DNA of 64,000 nt. It comes from Candidatus Babelota bacterium (GTDB lineage Bacteria > Babelota > Babeliae > Babelales > Vermiphilaceae). Below the pieces are notes generated by a model that was not told the origin of the DNA, did no database searches, and worked only from the letters and a program-made list of their open reading frames with translations. Every line of letters begins with the position of its first letter. Positions within the stretch are counted from its first letter, which is position 1. The position numbers and the translations under genes are program-made. The stretch spans positions 39,450-103,449 of the forward strand of contig JAJCZE010000009.1 in the NCBI GenBank assembly GCA_029262555.1, written 5' to 3'. This document shows positions 8,873-17,355 of this stretch, piece by piece.

Positions 8873-9193
8873 CTATTGATCGCCGTCAGGTACAGGTATT
8901 TGCGCGCTTGCGCTCCGAGTAGGGTGCGCTTTTTGCTGAACAGATCCTAAAGAGCCACTTCTACTTCTCACTTTTAACTGCCCCTTATGGGCCGCACCCT
9001 CTGCAGCAGCATCGCCTAACTCACGCAAAGAACCTTCTGACCCAACTCGCGGGAGCGATCCAGACGAGTGTCTTTTTAATAATTCTAGCGCCACAACCCT
9101 ACCGCTACCTTGCGATGCTTCAGCAGCATCTTCTTGCATTCCAAATGATGTACTAGAAATACAAAGCACGGTACTTAATATGATTATTTTCAT
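8873..9193 (-). CDS. Small Ser/Gly/Ala-rich secreted protein
   Basis: A 106-residue protein with a signal peptide (MKIIILSTVLCISSTSFG, cleavage before MQ) and a low-complexity mature part. That part contains repeated S-x-G-S-L/R motifs (SSGSLPRVGSEGSLRE, SRSGSLGSV) and is predicted to be disordered. Upstream codons in frame begin with TTG only, so I start at the ATG at 9193. The 43-bp gap to the TPR gene has no clear terminator. Function is unknown; the repeated GSL motifs could be interaction or modification sites. Confidence 0.5.
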   Translation of the reverse strand: MKIIILSTVLCISSTSFGMQEDAAEASQGSGRVVALELLKRHSSGSLPRVGSEGSLRELGDAAAEGAAHKGQLKVRSRSGSLGSVQQKAHPTRSASAQIPVPDGDQ

Positions 9194-9338
9194 AGTAATC
9201 CACTCACTCAAATAGTTTATATGATGACCAATGGATCAACAGTACAAAACTGTATGAAATAAATGCAATGATTGATCAAGTCAGAAACTGTAAAAGTGTT
9301 ATAAATGATGCAATTTTCACCATTTAATTTGAATTCTA

Positions 9339-9486
9339 TTACGCTCATCCTGAGTGATTTTAAGCGCAGCGAAAAATTGTATCGAAGGATACAGCTACTT
9401 ATTAAATACGCACAAATTAAGAAACTTAAGGTATCCTTCGATACGATTTGCTCACTTCATTCACAAATCACTCAGGATGAGCGTAA
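9339..9486. repeat. Long imperfect inverted repeat (hairpin) related to the palindromic repeat family
   Basis: Outer arms TTACGCTCATCCTGAGTGAT and its complement lie at 9339-9360 and 9465-9486. Inner arms around GTATCGAAGGATAC / GTATCCTTCGATAC lie at ~9379-9393 and 9431-9444. The combination of CCTGAG, TCGAAGGATAC and palindromic arms suggests an older relative of the CTTCGACAAGCTCAGG repeats. A 73-codon open frame across it is an accident of the palindrome. Confidence 0.8.
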
Positions 9487-9569
9487 AAATAAAAGCTCGT
9501 TTTATACCAAACTAAAAACTTTTTAAATCTCATGATTTGACTAATACGTGATAACGTAGCTTTGAAAAG

Positions 9570-9610
9570 TGACTGGCCTGCCAGTCATTTGTGCCGACAC
9601 AAATGACTGG
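9570..9610 (-). other. tRNA-Phe 3' trailer hairpins (type A)
   Basis: On the minus strand, CCAGTCATTTGTG pairs perfectly with CACAAATGACTGG (13 bp, loop TCGG), starting at the CCA of tRNA-Phe itself. A second stem TGACTGG/CCAGTCA follows and overlaps the first. Relatives lie after tRNA-Asn, -Val and -Met. Confidence 0.85.
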
Positions 9611-9682
9611 TGCCGGGAGACGGAATCGAACCATCGACACGAAGCTCTTCAGGCTTCTGCTCTACCACTGAGCTACCCCGGC
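9608..9682 (-). tRNA. tRNA-Phe (GAA)
   Basis: Acceptor GCCGGGG/TCCCGGC (last pair G-U), D-arm GCTCAGTGGTAGAGC, anticodon arm GAAGC-CTGAAGA-GCTTC with anticodon GAA, TTCGATT T-loop, discriminator A and encoded CCA. It is transcribed away from pheS, which starts 149 bp on the other side. Confidence 0.95.
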
Positions 9683-9831
9683 GTATACAAATATGTGAAT
9701 TGGATATGGTGTATGGTACCCCTGTGAGAGTTGTTTGTCAACTAAAAACCCTTCATTTTCACGCTTATGAGATTGCCAACCACAGCACACTCTGGTACAG
9801 TGCAGTAAAACAGTATGACAGGGAAAATTAG

Positions 9832-10857
9832 ATGAAAAACTTAAAAACAAAAATTTCAACAATCGAGGCACAATGCCTGAGTGAACTGAAAAAAGCTCGC
9901 TCGCTTGAAAGCCTTGAATCAGTCCGCGTATCCTACCTTGGCAGAAACGGTGCACTTACCGATCTTATGAGTACGCTTAAAACCTTATCCTTAGATGACA
10001 AGCGCACATTTGGCCCCGCGCTCAATCAACTCAAACAGCGACTCACACTTGCCTACGAATCTCGCAAATCTGAACTTGAAAAAAAATCGAATACTTCAGA
10101 TGCACTTTTTGATGTAACGGCATATAAACCACATCAAATGCAGGGAAGTCTTCATTTATATACACAAATAATTGAGCAACTTTCATCTATCTTTATCTCT
10201 ATGGGATATACCATTGCTGATGGCCCAGAAATGGAGACTGAATATTATAATTTCACCACACTTAATATCCCTGAAGATCACCCTGCACGTGATAGCCATG
10301 ATACCTTTTGGCTTTCACAACCAGATCGCCTTTTACGCACGCATACTTCATCAGTGCAGGCACACGGCATGGAAAAAACGCCTCCTCCACTTGCACTCTT
10401 TGCACCCGGCCGCTGCTACCGAAACGAAGCAACTGATGCAACGCATGATTTCATGTTTACACAAGGCGAAGGTGTATTTATTGATAAAAATGTTTCGATG
10501 GCGCAACTTTTGGCCACTGCGCAAACTTTTTTACAACAATTTTTTGGCACAGAAAAATTGAAAATTCGCGTGCGACCTGGCTACTTTCCGTTTGTTGAAC
10601 CAGGCGTAGAGATTGATGGTAGTTGCCCATTTTGCGATAAGGGTTGCTCGGTATGCAAATATACTACATGGATTGAGCTTCTGGGCGCCGGGCTAATACA
10701 CCCGAATGTATTACGCGTAAATGGCATTGATCCTGATCAATACAATGGCTTTGCATTTGGATTTGGTATTGAACGGCTTGCGATGATCAAGTATGGCATT
10801 ACGGATATTCGCCTGTTTCATAGCGCAAATATTCCATTTTTAAAACAATTTGCATAA
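9832..10857 (+). CDS. pheS: Phenylalanyl-tRNA synthetase alpha subunit
   Basis: A 341-residue class II synthetase subunit that charges tRNA-Phe as an alpha2-beta2 enzyme. The N-terminal ~85 residues are a coiled-coil tRNA-binding arm. The catalytic core has motif 2 (ALFAPGRCYRNEATDATHDFMFTQGEG), the RVRPGYFPFVEPGVEID substrate pocket, a Cys pattern CPFCDKGCSVCK before ELLGAGLIHPNVL, and motif 3 GFGFGIERLAM at about residues 307-317. These are standard for bacterial PheS. The ATG follows AGGG at a slightly long spacing. pheT, usually next, is not in this window; galU follows after 96 bp. Confidence 0.97.
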   Translation: MKNLKTKISTIEAQCLSELKKARSLESLESVRVSYLGRNGALTDLMSTLKTLSLDDKRTFGPALNQLKQRLTLAYESRKSELEKKSNTSDALFDVTAYKPHQMQGSLHLYTQIIEQLSSIFISMGYTIADGPEMETEYYNFTTLNIPEDHPARDSHDTFWLSQPDRLLRTHTSSVQAHGMEKTPPPLALFAPGRCYRNEATDATHDFMFTQGEGVFIDKNVSMAQLLATAQTFLQQFFGTEKLKIRVRPGYFPFVEPGVEIDGSCPFCDKGCSVCKYTTWIELLGAGLIHPNVLRVNGIDPDQYNGFAFGFGIERLAMIKYGITDIRLFHSANIPFLKQFA

Positions 10858-10953
10858 CATATTTTTTACTACATTTTTATACGGTTCATGCTAGAATAGG
10901 CCTCGAAAACAGACACTATCCATTGCAAAAAGTCTCAAAAAAAAGGAGATCGT

Positions 10954-11919
10954 ATGAAGAAAGTATGTTTAAGCCTTCTGCTTTCATGCTTATTTACCGC
11001 ACCTCTTTTAGCTATAAAATACCCACAAATTGCCGAACACAAAGGAGTTGATATGACTGTCAGAAAAGTAGTTATTCCCGCAGCAGGATACGGCACCCGT
11101 TTTTTGCCAATTACCAAAGCAATCCCAAAAGAGATGCTCCCTCTGTTAAATGAGCCCGCACTTCAAACTATTGTTGATGAATGCAACGATTCGGGACTGC
11201 ATAATATCAACTTTATTATGAATAAAGACAAACCGGAAATTAGAAAGTTTTTCACCTCTGACTTTACGTTTCGATCACGGGTGCAAAAAAGTGGCAAAGG
11301 ATCTTTAATTGAAGGCATTGAAAGCCTTATTTCTCATTGCCAATTTACCTACATAAAGCAGCCAGAAATGCTTGGGCTTGGACATGCAATCATGATGGCA
11401 CAGCCTTATATTGAAAATGAGGCCTTTGGCGTTGTACTGCCAGATATGGTTGTCTTTGATACACAACCCTGCATGAAGCCGCTCGTTGAGGCTGCACAAA
11501 AACATGAAGCCACAGTCATTGCCGTAATGGAAGTGCCAATGGAAGAAATTTCTTCATATGGATCTATTAAAATTGGTGAACACATTTCAGACAACCTTAT
11601 GGAAATTACTGACATTATTGAAAAGCCAAAACAGGAAGAAGCATTTTCTAATCTTGCCATTTTAGGGCGATACGTTTTTACCCCTGCTATTTTTGATGCA
11701 ATTGAAGCCACTGCTCCTCATACTACCGGCGAAATCCAACTCACTGATGCGATCGCCCTCCTTGCACGCCAAGGACACAAAGTGCTTGCCTATAAAGTAA
11801 CAGGAAACGTATTTGATCTTGGACGCCCGCAGGGTTGGCTTGCAGCAAATATTTTTCTTGGATTGCAATCCAAAGAGTTTGGTGGAGCTGTTCGGGAGCT
11901 TTTAAAAGAAATGGTCTAG
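10954..11919 (+). CDS. galU: UTP-glucose-1-phosphate uridylyltransferase with signal-peptide extension and a second internal start
   Basis: The enzyme makes UDP-glucose from UTP and glucose-1-phosphate. The canonical GalU protein begins at Met34 (MTVRKVVIPAAGYGTRFLP) with the nucleotide-binding loop GYGTRFLP, KEMLPL, LGLGHAI, LPDM, EITDIIEKP and ILGRYVFTPAIF. Upstream lies an in-frame 33-residue extension that looks like a Sec signal peptide (MKK, hydrophobic core, cleavage after PLLA). Both ATGs have the same strong site: AAAGGAG at 10942-10948, five bases before 10954, and AAAGGAG at 11041-11047, five bases before 11053. The sequence therefore predicts an exported form and a cytosolic form. 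A cytosolic enzyme would use UTP directly; an exported one would need host UTP. Product confidence is high; the two-form idea is inference. Confidence 0.93.
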   Translation: MKKVCLSLLLSCLFTAPLLAIKYPQIAEHKGVDMTVRKVVIPAAGYGTRFLPITKAIPKEMLPLLNEPALQTIVDECNDSGLHNINFIMNKDKPEIRKFFTSDFTFRSRVQKSGKGSLIEGIESLISHCQFTYIKQPEMLGLGHAIMMAQPYIENEAFGVVLPDMVVFDTQPCMKPLVEAAQKHEATVIAVMEVPMEEISSYGSIKIGEHISDNLMEITDIIEKPKQEEAFSNLAILGRYVFTPAIFDAIEATAPHTTGEIQLTDAIALLARQGHKVLAYKVTGNVFDLGRPQGWLAANIFLGLQSKEFGGAVRELLKEMV

Positions 11920-11971
11920 TTTTTTTAAAAATTTCATTTTTGATTTTCTACCGATTGGTTTTCACATTTAG

Positions 11972-12057
11972 TTGTCAACGTTGCCCCTTGCGAGGTGCAC
12001 GAAGATATTACTTGCCTAGTCGGGCCCCTAACCGTTCGCCCTGAGCTTGTCGAAGGG
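11972..12057. repeat. Broken element arm joined to a short palindromic repeat
   Basis: 11972-12018 is a left arm of the ~0.5 kb element (CAACGTTGCCCCTTGCGAGG...GAAGATATTACTTGCCTA) that stops at the hairpin loop. The other half of the hairpin is replaced by GTCGGGCCCC and a palindromic repeat unit at 12032-12057. It lies directly before complete copy C. Confidence 0.75.
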
Positions 12058-12085
12058 TTAATAAATTACCTCAGCAAATTTATTG

Positions 12086-12616
12086 CTCTACAACGCTTCA
12101 TATAACCTTTTATTCTCAACTTCGCCCTTATGCAGGGAGCACGAAGATATTGCGTGCCCAATATCTTCGATACAAGGGCACATAAGAGAGGCATCTCTTA
12201 TGTATCTCTCTACGCTTGAAACGCTTAACCCATTCGCCTACTATCACAATCAGCCACTCATCTTTTCTTCTGTAAGATCGGCTCAGAGAGCTGTCAAGCT
12301 AGATCAGAATCGCACTATTTATAATGGCAGGCTTGAGTGTGCAGCGAATGCGAACTATTCAAGCCTACCCTATTTTGCGCAACATAAAGGTCAAAAGTCA
12401 TTCGCGATTACATGCCCTCTGAGCCGTATAGGCGACTTGTAAAAAAACACACTTTAAGCAAAGTTAGGCAAATGGGGAGCATTTTAATCGCAGAGAGATA
12501 AATAAGAGAAACCTCTCTTATTTGCCTTTTTAGTTGAGGTATTTTGGGCAAGCAAAATACCTCATGCTGCCTGCAAAGGCCAACATGACAATAAAAAACT
12601 AAAACCAATCAGTAGA
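12086..12616. repeat. Dispersed ~0.5 kb hairpin element, copy C (complete)
   Basis: The left-arm hairpin is GAAGATATTG-CGTGCC-CAATATCTTC, a different stem from copy B with nearly the same loop. The core is GGCTTGAGTG...TCAAGCC, then GTCATTCGCGATTACATGCCC. The inverted right arm carries the TGAGGTATTTTG hairpin and ends GTAGAG. It is close to copies B and D. It fills most of the 11920-12661 gap. Confidence 0.88.
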
Positions 12617-12661
12617 GCTCAAATTTAGACATAAAATGAAGCCGATTAATGATGCAATAAT

Positions 12662-13756
12662 TTAATTAACCACCATCAACTCTTTAGCCTCATCATATAG
12701 CTTGCGTAACTCACGAGCCTGCTTACGACTCACTTTTCGTTTGCCATAATAGACATGGTTTAAGACCGGCCATAATTCATCGCGAAGATCAGTGCCATCC
12801 GGCATATCGAGTACCGCTTCTTGAAAGAAAAATGAACCTACTGGATTAAAACGATGATACGATACAGCCATCATCAGATCCTGCTCTGCCGGATCAAGAT
12901 CAGACAATTTTTTACCATGAGTTTTTAAAATTCGTTTTACGCGTTGTTTTGCCCACTCTGGCGCTTTTTGAAACATATATCCCAGCCCAAGCACTCCCGC
13001 TGCAATCAAGCTACGCTGTGGCGTAAACCATGGTGATGGAACATCGTCAGTATCATCAGACTGCTGGTCACTAGGTGGCCGCGGGTTACTGATAGGTGAA
13101 GAAGGAGCAAGCCGCTTAACCCATTCATCTCCCGCTTCATGCGCTCGCGCACGCAATTCAGGAATCTGTATTTCTTTATCATTTTCTGAACCAGTGCGCA
13201 TAATATCATTATACACCCACTCTCTATCTGCGGCAGTTTCAGTTACTCCCGAACCCAATGGAGGTAGTCCGCCCCCCCTAGGCGCTTGCCTTCCGCGTGT
13301 TGACGAAAAAGCAGTAGTAGAAGAGGAAGGAGAAGATCGTAAATACTTTTGCACCCATCGATCATCTCTACTTGCAGCTGTTTTTTTAATCGCATCCCGT
13401 TCTTGCTCGAATTCTATAATTTGCTGACGAAGAGAATCGGCATCAGACATTTCAGCTTTCGGGCTCTCATCTACTTCAATATCGGACAACGAAAAATCAA
13501 CATAAGGCGTTTCATCGTTTTCAATTTCTGAAAGATTAAATGACATCCCCCCATACCTCGCCGTTCTCTCTAGTGGCTTTTGCTCTCTTGGTACACGCAC
13601 CCCAGCGCGCAATTGTTTTCCCAAGTTAGAAATTGTCTCTCCGAGAATTATATATCGCCCCTCTCTCTCTTGAGGCGTACTCGGTATAGAAAACATAGCA
13701 GTTACATTGCTATAAACTAAAAAGCTCATCGCATAGACTAGTGCTTTCAATTTCAT
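12662..13756 (-). CDS. Secreted protein of unknown function with C-terminal YYGK-type module
   Basis: A 364-residue protein with a signal peptide (about residues 1-20, ending NVTA). A Glu/Asp-rich region holds two related motifs (FNLSEIENDETPYVDFSLSDIEVDESP). Next come a Ser-rich linker, a single hydrophobic segment (SLIAAGVLGLGYMF, near residue 252) and a C-terminal helical part ending HVYYGKRKVSRKQARELRKLY. That ending resembles the VALDAIYYGKKPTYK segment of the proteins at 32869-34776. Its ATG overlaps the stop of the upstream gene (ATGA), so the two are translationally coupled. The family is unknown. An envelope or host-facing role is inferred from the signal peptide. Confidence 0.65.
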   Translation of the reverse strand: MKLKALVYAMSFLVYSNVTAMFSIPSTPQEREGRYIILGETISNLGKQLRAGVRVPREQKPLERTARYGGMSFNLSEIENDETPYVDFSLSDIEVDESPKAEMSDADSLRQQIIEFEQERDAIKKTAASRDDRWVQKYLRSSPSSSTTAFSSTRGRQAPRGGGLPPLGSGVTETAADREWVYNDIMRTGSENDKEIQIPELRARAHEAGDEWVKRLAPSSPISNPRPPSDQQSDDTDDVPSPWFTPQRSLIAAGVLGLGYMFQKAPEWAKQRVKRILKTHGKKLSDLDPAEQDLMMAVSYHRFNPVGSFFFQEAVLDMPDGTDLRDELWPVLNHVYYGKRKVSRKQARELRKLYDEAKELMVVN

Positions 13757-14823
13757 TTTAGCCCTCCAAAAAAGCGCTTGAGAAATGCTTGCACTTCAGT
13801 CTCTGTTGGCACGCGTCCGTAGTACAACTCTGCAGCGGCACGCGGATCAGCGCCCAGAAAATCCTCTATAGTACCGGTATTATTTTTTACTAAATACTGC
13901 ACCGCCCACGGCATGCTAATGTATGCAAGCGCTATTGCGCGCCACATGTTCGATTGCAGTGGGGAAAGAGATGTTAATTTATATTTGCGCAATAAACGAT
14001 TTACTTTTCTTTGATACGCACGCTTGCCAATATACGTCGCTAGTGCAAGGCCAATGGCAGTAGCAATTGCACCACCCGTTCGCTTTAAAATGCCAAACTG
14101 ATATTTTCGCACTGCTTGTGCTTGTGCTGGTGCTTGTGCTGGTGCTGGTGCTGGTGCTGGTGCTGGTGCTGGTGCTGGTGCTGGTGCTGGTGCTGGTGCT
14201 GGTGCTGGTGCTGGTGCTGGTGCTGGTGCTGGTGCTTGTTGCGCTTTCCAGTCTTCAAAAGTAACCTCGCGCCCAACTTCACCAGCTCGCTGAGCAGCAA
14301 TAAATCTTGCTTGCAATAGAGAGTCTTCGGGTAGTCGCTCTAAGCCTGCTTGAATTTCACCAGCACGTGCTTGGCGATCTTCAAGTATTTCACGTTGCTG
14401 CGCTATGCTCTGATCCAATTCAGCAAGTTGCGCTTGTTTTTGATCAAAATTCATCCTTCTTTTTATACCCCGAATCCTATCCGAAATCCCTGACCTTTCT
14501 GCTGAAGCCTCAGATTCAGCGGTTACTGCACGCCCATGCTCCAGCCCCTCCGACGCTTCCAACATAGCCTGCGCATCACGAACAACTCCCTCTACTTCTT
14601 CTAATTTAGCACCCAACTGCATTAGCCGAGGATCAGAAAGCTCATCCTGCAATTGCCTCTGCTCAGCCCGCAACTCTGCAAGGGCTTGCTCAGCTTGCGC
14701 AATTTCACCTGCAACTGATGTTTGCTCACCAATAAGACCCCTCGCTCGCACAATAGGATCCATTCCCCACATCTGAGGCATCAGCACCAAACTCAACATA
14801 AACAGTAATAATTTTTTATTCAT
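13753..14823 (-). CDS. Secreted coiled-coil protein with long Ala-Pro repeat linker
   Basis: A 356-residue protein: signal peptide (residues 1-20, ending QMWG), a long coiled coil (roughly 35-180, rich in Gln/Glu/Leu/Ala), a rigid Ala-Pro dipeptide tract encoded by a hexanucleotide array, then a hydrophobic segment (GGAIATAIGLALATYIG) and a C-terminal domain ending AAELYYGRVPTETEVQAFLKRF. The AP tract would be a stiff extended spacer, as in TonB. The plan (coiled coil, rod, membrane segment, small domain) suggests an envelope-spanning protein. First gene of a two-gene operon with 12662-13756. Function is unknown. Confidence 0.7.
   Translation of the reverse strand: MNKKLLLFMLSLVLMPQMWGMDPIVRARGLIGEQTSVAGEIAQAEQALAELRAEQRQLQDELSDPRLMQLGAKLEEVEGVVRDAQAMLEASEGLEHGRAVTAESEASAERSGISDRIRGIKRRMNFDQKQAQLAELDQSIAQQREILEDRQARAGEIQAGLERLPEDSLLQARFIAAQRAGEVGREVTFEDWKAQQAPAPAPAPAPAPAPAPAPAPAPAPAPAPAPAPAQAPAQAQAVRKYQFGILKRTGGAIATAIGLALATYIGKRAYQRKVNRLLRKYKLTSLSPLQSNMWRAIALAYISMPWAVQYLVKNNTGTIEDFLGADPRAAAELYYGRVPTETEVQAFLKRFFGGLK
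14137..14232. repeat. Hexanucleotide microsatellite (TGCTGG x16)
   Basis: Sixteen perfect consecutive TGCTGG units, with imperfect units (TGCTTG) on both sides. On the coding (minus) strand each unit is one Ala-Pro pair. The 6-bp period means slippage changes linker length without breaking the frame. Confidence 0.97.
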
Positions 14824-15026
14824 AATTCCCCCAATAGATACTTTTTTATATTTCTATTTTCATTATACATCAAAAAAGCGCCCTATCACAATCAACCACC
14901 TCATAAACCAGCAAAACCCTCATCTTTTACTTTATCCAGCCATTGAAACCCCAAGCTTTATTGCAATATGAAATTACAATCAGCTATCATTGAGAGTGTG
15001 AAGCATCGTAAAATAAGGAGCTGGTT

Positions 15027-15251
15027 ATGAAGAACGCACTACTCATTATCTCACTGATATGCACGGCGATACCATTTCAAATAGAAAGCTGCCCGAGCTG
15101 CCTTGGGCGCATCGAACAAGAAAGCCCGCCCTTTTTTACGGACGAGTTTTATACGCAAACTACGCAAAGCGCGGATCACCTCTATCAAAAACTTCTTGCA
15201 CAGCAAGCAAAAGAGAATAAATCCGAATCTCAAAAGCAGGAGGCGTCATGA
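15027..15251 (+). CDS. Small secreted protein with CxxC motif
   Basis: A 74-residue protein with a signal peptide (about 1-20) followed at once by SCPSCLGR, a CxxC motif in a zinc-finger-like or redox-like setting. A Gln/Lys-rich helical tail follows. The ATG has a good AAGGAG. Its stop overlaps the ATG of the next gene (ATGA), so the two are coupled. The 203 bp upstream (14824-15026) hold nothing I can name. Too short to assign. Confidence 0.6.
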   Translation: MKNALLIISLICTAIPFQIESCPSCLGRIEQESPPFFTDEFYTQTTQSADHLYQKLLAQQAKENKSESQKQEAS

Positions 15252-15595
15252 AAAAAATAATAGCTACGTTTTTTTTACTCTTAAGCACTTTTTGTGCTTA
15301 TGGCCAGCCAGGATGTATGAGCAAATCACAAAATTTAAAGCAAAAATACGATTCAAAAGCATGGCATTATGTAGCGTGTAATTGCGATTGCAAAAAAAAT
15401 GCCCCAAAAGGCCTTTACGCACAAAAGCAAAATAAATGCCTTGAGTGCGGGCACCGGCATGAGCCGCAGCCGCTTATCTTTATGAAGCAAACGGTTGCAC
15501 ATAATCAAAAAACATCTTCTTTTCCCCCTTCTGCTCGGGGTGTGGTCCAGAGTGCAATTAATCGCTATAGGAGCTCAAAGTCCAAAATCAACTAA
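15248..15595 (+). CDS. Small secreted Cys-rich protein (CNCDC and CxxC)
   Basis: A 115-residue protein with a signal peptide (about 1-19, ending CAYG). The mature part carries YVACNCDCKK and then CLECGHRHEP. This is a Cys/His set able to hold a zinc ion (CxC plus CxxCGHxH), like a degenerate zinc ribbon. The C-terminus contains SSFPPSARGVVQSAINRY. It overlaps the previous gene by four bases and has AGGAGG before its start, so the two Cys-rich proteins are probably made together and may pair. Function is unknown. Confidence 0.62.
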   Translation: MKKIIATFFLLLSTFCAYGQPGCMSKSQNLKQKYDSKAWHYVACNCDCKKNAPKGLYAQKQNKCLECGHRHEPQPLIFMKQTVAHNQKTSSFPPSARGVVQSAINRYRSSKSKIN

Positions 15596-15741
15596 ATCCA
15601 TAATCTTTCTTCGTTCGCCCTGCCTGTACGGCGTAGCTTTGTGCAAAGCCTGGGACTCTTCAATAAACTCCGAACTAAAGGCTGCGCTCATCCCTCTCTC
15701 CGTTTAACCCTACCTTTCTAAAGCTTCGTAGGGATCCCCAA

Positions 15742-15870
15742 CCGTTCGCCCTGAGCTTGTCGAAGGGTCAATAATATTTCTCAATATCTTAATTCTCAAG
15801 TCAAAAAAATATACATAAATGATTTTACATTCAACCGTTCGATACCCTTCGACAAGCTCAGGGCGAACGG
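15742..15870. repeat. Two facing short palindromic repeats
   Basis: 15742-15767 (GCCCTGAGCTTGTCGAAGGG form) and 15835-15870 (CCCTTCGACAAGCTCAGGGC form flanked by CGTTCG and CGAACG). The DNA before (15596-15741) holds degenerate pieces of the same complex (TTCGTTCGCCCTGCC, CTCTCTCCGTTTAACCC). No gene is visible in 15596-15984. Confidence 0.85.
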
Positions 15871-15984
15871 TATGGGTCCCGACGAGATCTAAGCGAGTTG
15901 GGTAAAACGGTGATTTTGACACTCCCACCCTAAGCAAGTACCCTGAAAGAGATACTAATACGCTCATTTTAGGGGAGCATGCAT

Positions 15985-17265
15985 ATGAATAATTCACGTC
16001 ATATCAAGCAAATAGCTCTCGCGGCCTGCGGGGTTTTATCGCTTTTGTGCGTGGTTGGCGCCGTGGCAGACCATGATTCTACTATCACAAAACACAATCG
16101 CCACGTAACCGGCGCTCCGTCCAAAAAAGATGCAATGAAATGGTTCTTTGAAGGGGCCGGAATTTACTTTCTCAATCATTATCATCCAACGTGGCAGCAC
16201 GGGGTACAAGAAACCTATGATGATCAAAAAGAGCAATCAAAGCTCTTTCAATATCGCCTCCAAATAGAACACATCACTGACACCGATCCTCAGATGCAGA
16301 TCAATCATAAACGGCCTACTATCTACTTTCATGGGTGGGGAGATGTTAAAAACAGCGCCAAACTGCTTAAAGCATTTTGCGATGTATTGCCGGGGGATAT
16401 TGTAACGTTTCATTTTCGCGATCGAGGCGTTATTATTCCAAAAATTAGATATGCTAATTTAGGCCAATTGCCAGACGTACTTTCTGCGATTTATACACTC
16501 AAGTGGACGGTTGAAAAATTGCAACCAGAAGCGCTCGATCTCTTTGGCTATTCACGAGGCGGAGCAACGGTTTTAAATACGATTGCCGTGCTTAATGATA
16601 CAACCGGCACATTTGATGCTGAGCTTGCTCGCATTGGCGTTTCACGCATCATGCGCACCCAACTGCTTGAACTGATTCAAAAAGGGTGCCACGTATTAGA
16701 CTGTCCACTCACCGATATGAATGTCACCATGAATGAATTCATCAAGCATAAAATGGGATCATTTGCTCACCGCAAAATGCCGTTCTTAATGAATACGTTC
16801 GAAAAAATCACTCATTATAAATCAACCGGACTGCAAGGCATTGCCTCAGCACAATCATTTAAAGGGCTTTCGCTGAATATGCTCCTACACTTTCAGCATC
16901 ACGATACGATTGTATCAAACGCGAATGATGCGCGGCTCTATGAAGCGCTGTATCAGCACAATCCTAAAACAACCTTTCTTGTGCTTGGCAATGATGGTGG
17001 CCACATTCACTCGCATAATACGTTAGCGCATACGCTCCACAGCTTTAAAAAGAAGTTTGGTGGCTCCTATGATCCAGAATACGCGCTGCAATATGAAGCC
17101 ACCAAAGAGATGCTCCCTGAAGCACAGCGACTCGAATGCCCTGGCCCAAAAGCACGATCTTTGATTGATGAGTATTATGCAGAGTGCGCTGCATGCAAGC
17201 AACGCAAAAAGGGCTCTTTAAAAAAAGAGCGCGGAAATCGTATTGTGCAGGTTGTGGCTGAATAG
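15985..17265 (+). CDS. Secreted alpha/beta-hydrolase-like protein
   Basis: A 426-residue protein with an N-terminal signal or anchor sequence (about residues 8-28). The alpha/beta-hydrolase signs are the HGW oxyanion-type loop (IYFHGWGD, ~114-120), the nucleophile elbow GYSRGG (Ser190), an Asp candidate in HHDTIVS (~307) and a C-terminal His in GGHIHSH (~340), in the right order and spacing. The substrate is unknown; lipase, esterase or peptidase are all possible. Of two near-adjacent ATGs, the second (15985) has ideal spacing to AGGGGAG at 15971-15977, so I use it. The C-terminus is basic and Cys-containing (CAACKQRKK). It stands alone between repeats. Confidence 0.8.
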   Translation: MNNSRHIKQIALAACGVLSLLCVVGAVADHDSTITKHNRHVTGAPSKKDAMKWFFEGAGIYFLNHYHPTWQHGVQETYDDQKEQSKLFQYRLQIEHITDTDPQMQINHKRPTIYFHGWGDVKNSAKLLKAFCDVLPGDIVTFHFRDRGVIIPKIRYANLGQLPDVLSAIYTLKWTVEKLQPEALDLFGYSRGGATVLNTIAVLNDTTGTFDAELARIGVSRIMRTQLLELIQKGCHVLDCPLTDMNVTMNEFIKHKMGSFAHRKMPFLMNTFEKITHYKSTGLQGIASAQSFKGLSLNMLLHFQHHDTIVSNANDARLYEALYQHNPKTTFLVLGNDGGHIHSHNTLAHTLHSFKKKFGGSYDPEYALQYEATKEMLPEAQRLECPGPKARSLIDEYYAECAACKQRKKGSLKKERGNRIVQVVAE

Positions 17266-17355
17266 TTGATTTGGCGAAATCTTGTCGCTTTTTAAATTTC
17301 ATTCTTAATGATGTTATTTTAAATTTCATTTTATTATTGCTTTAGTAGTATTTTT

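Noticed and set aside
9305..9526. 73-codon open frame on the plus strand
   Set aside because: It lies across a long palindrome; the peptide is an accident of the inverted repeat.
14137..14232. CRISPR-like array
   Set aside because: The period is 6 bp with no spacers and the array is coding; no cas gene is visible.
14067..14319. Long open frames on the strand opposite the Ala-Pro array (Leu/Val and Cys/Trp repeats)
   Set aside because: They are by-products of the hexanucleotide array read in other frames; no ribosome site and pure low complexity.
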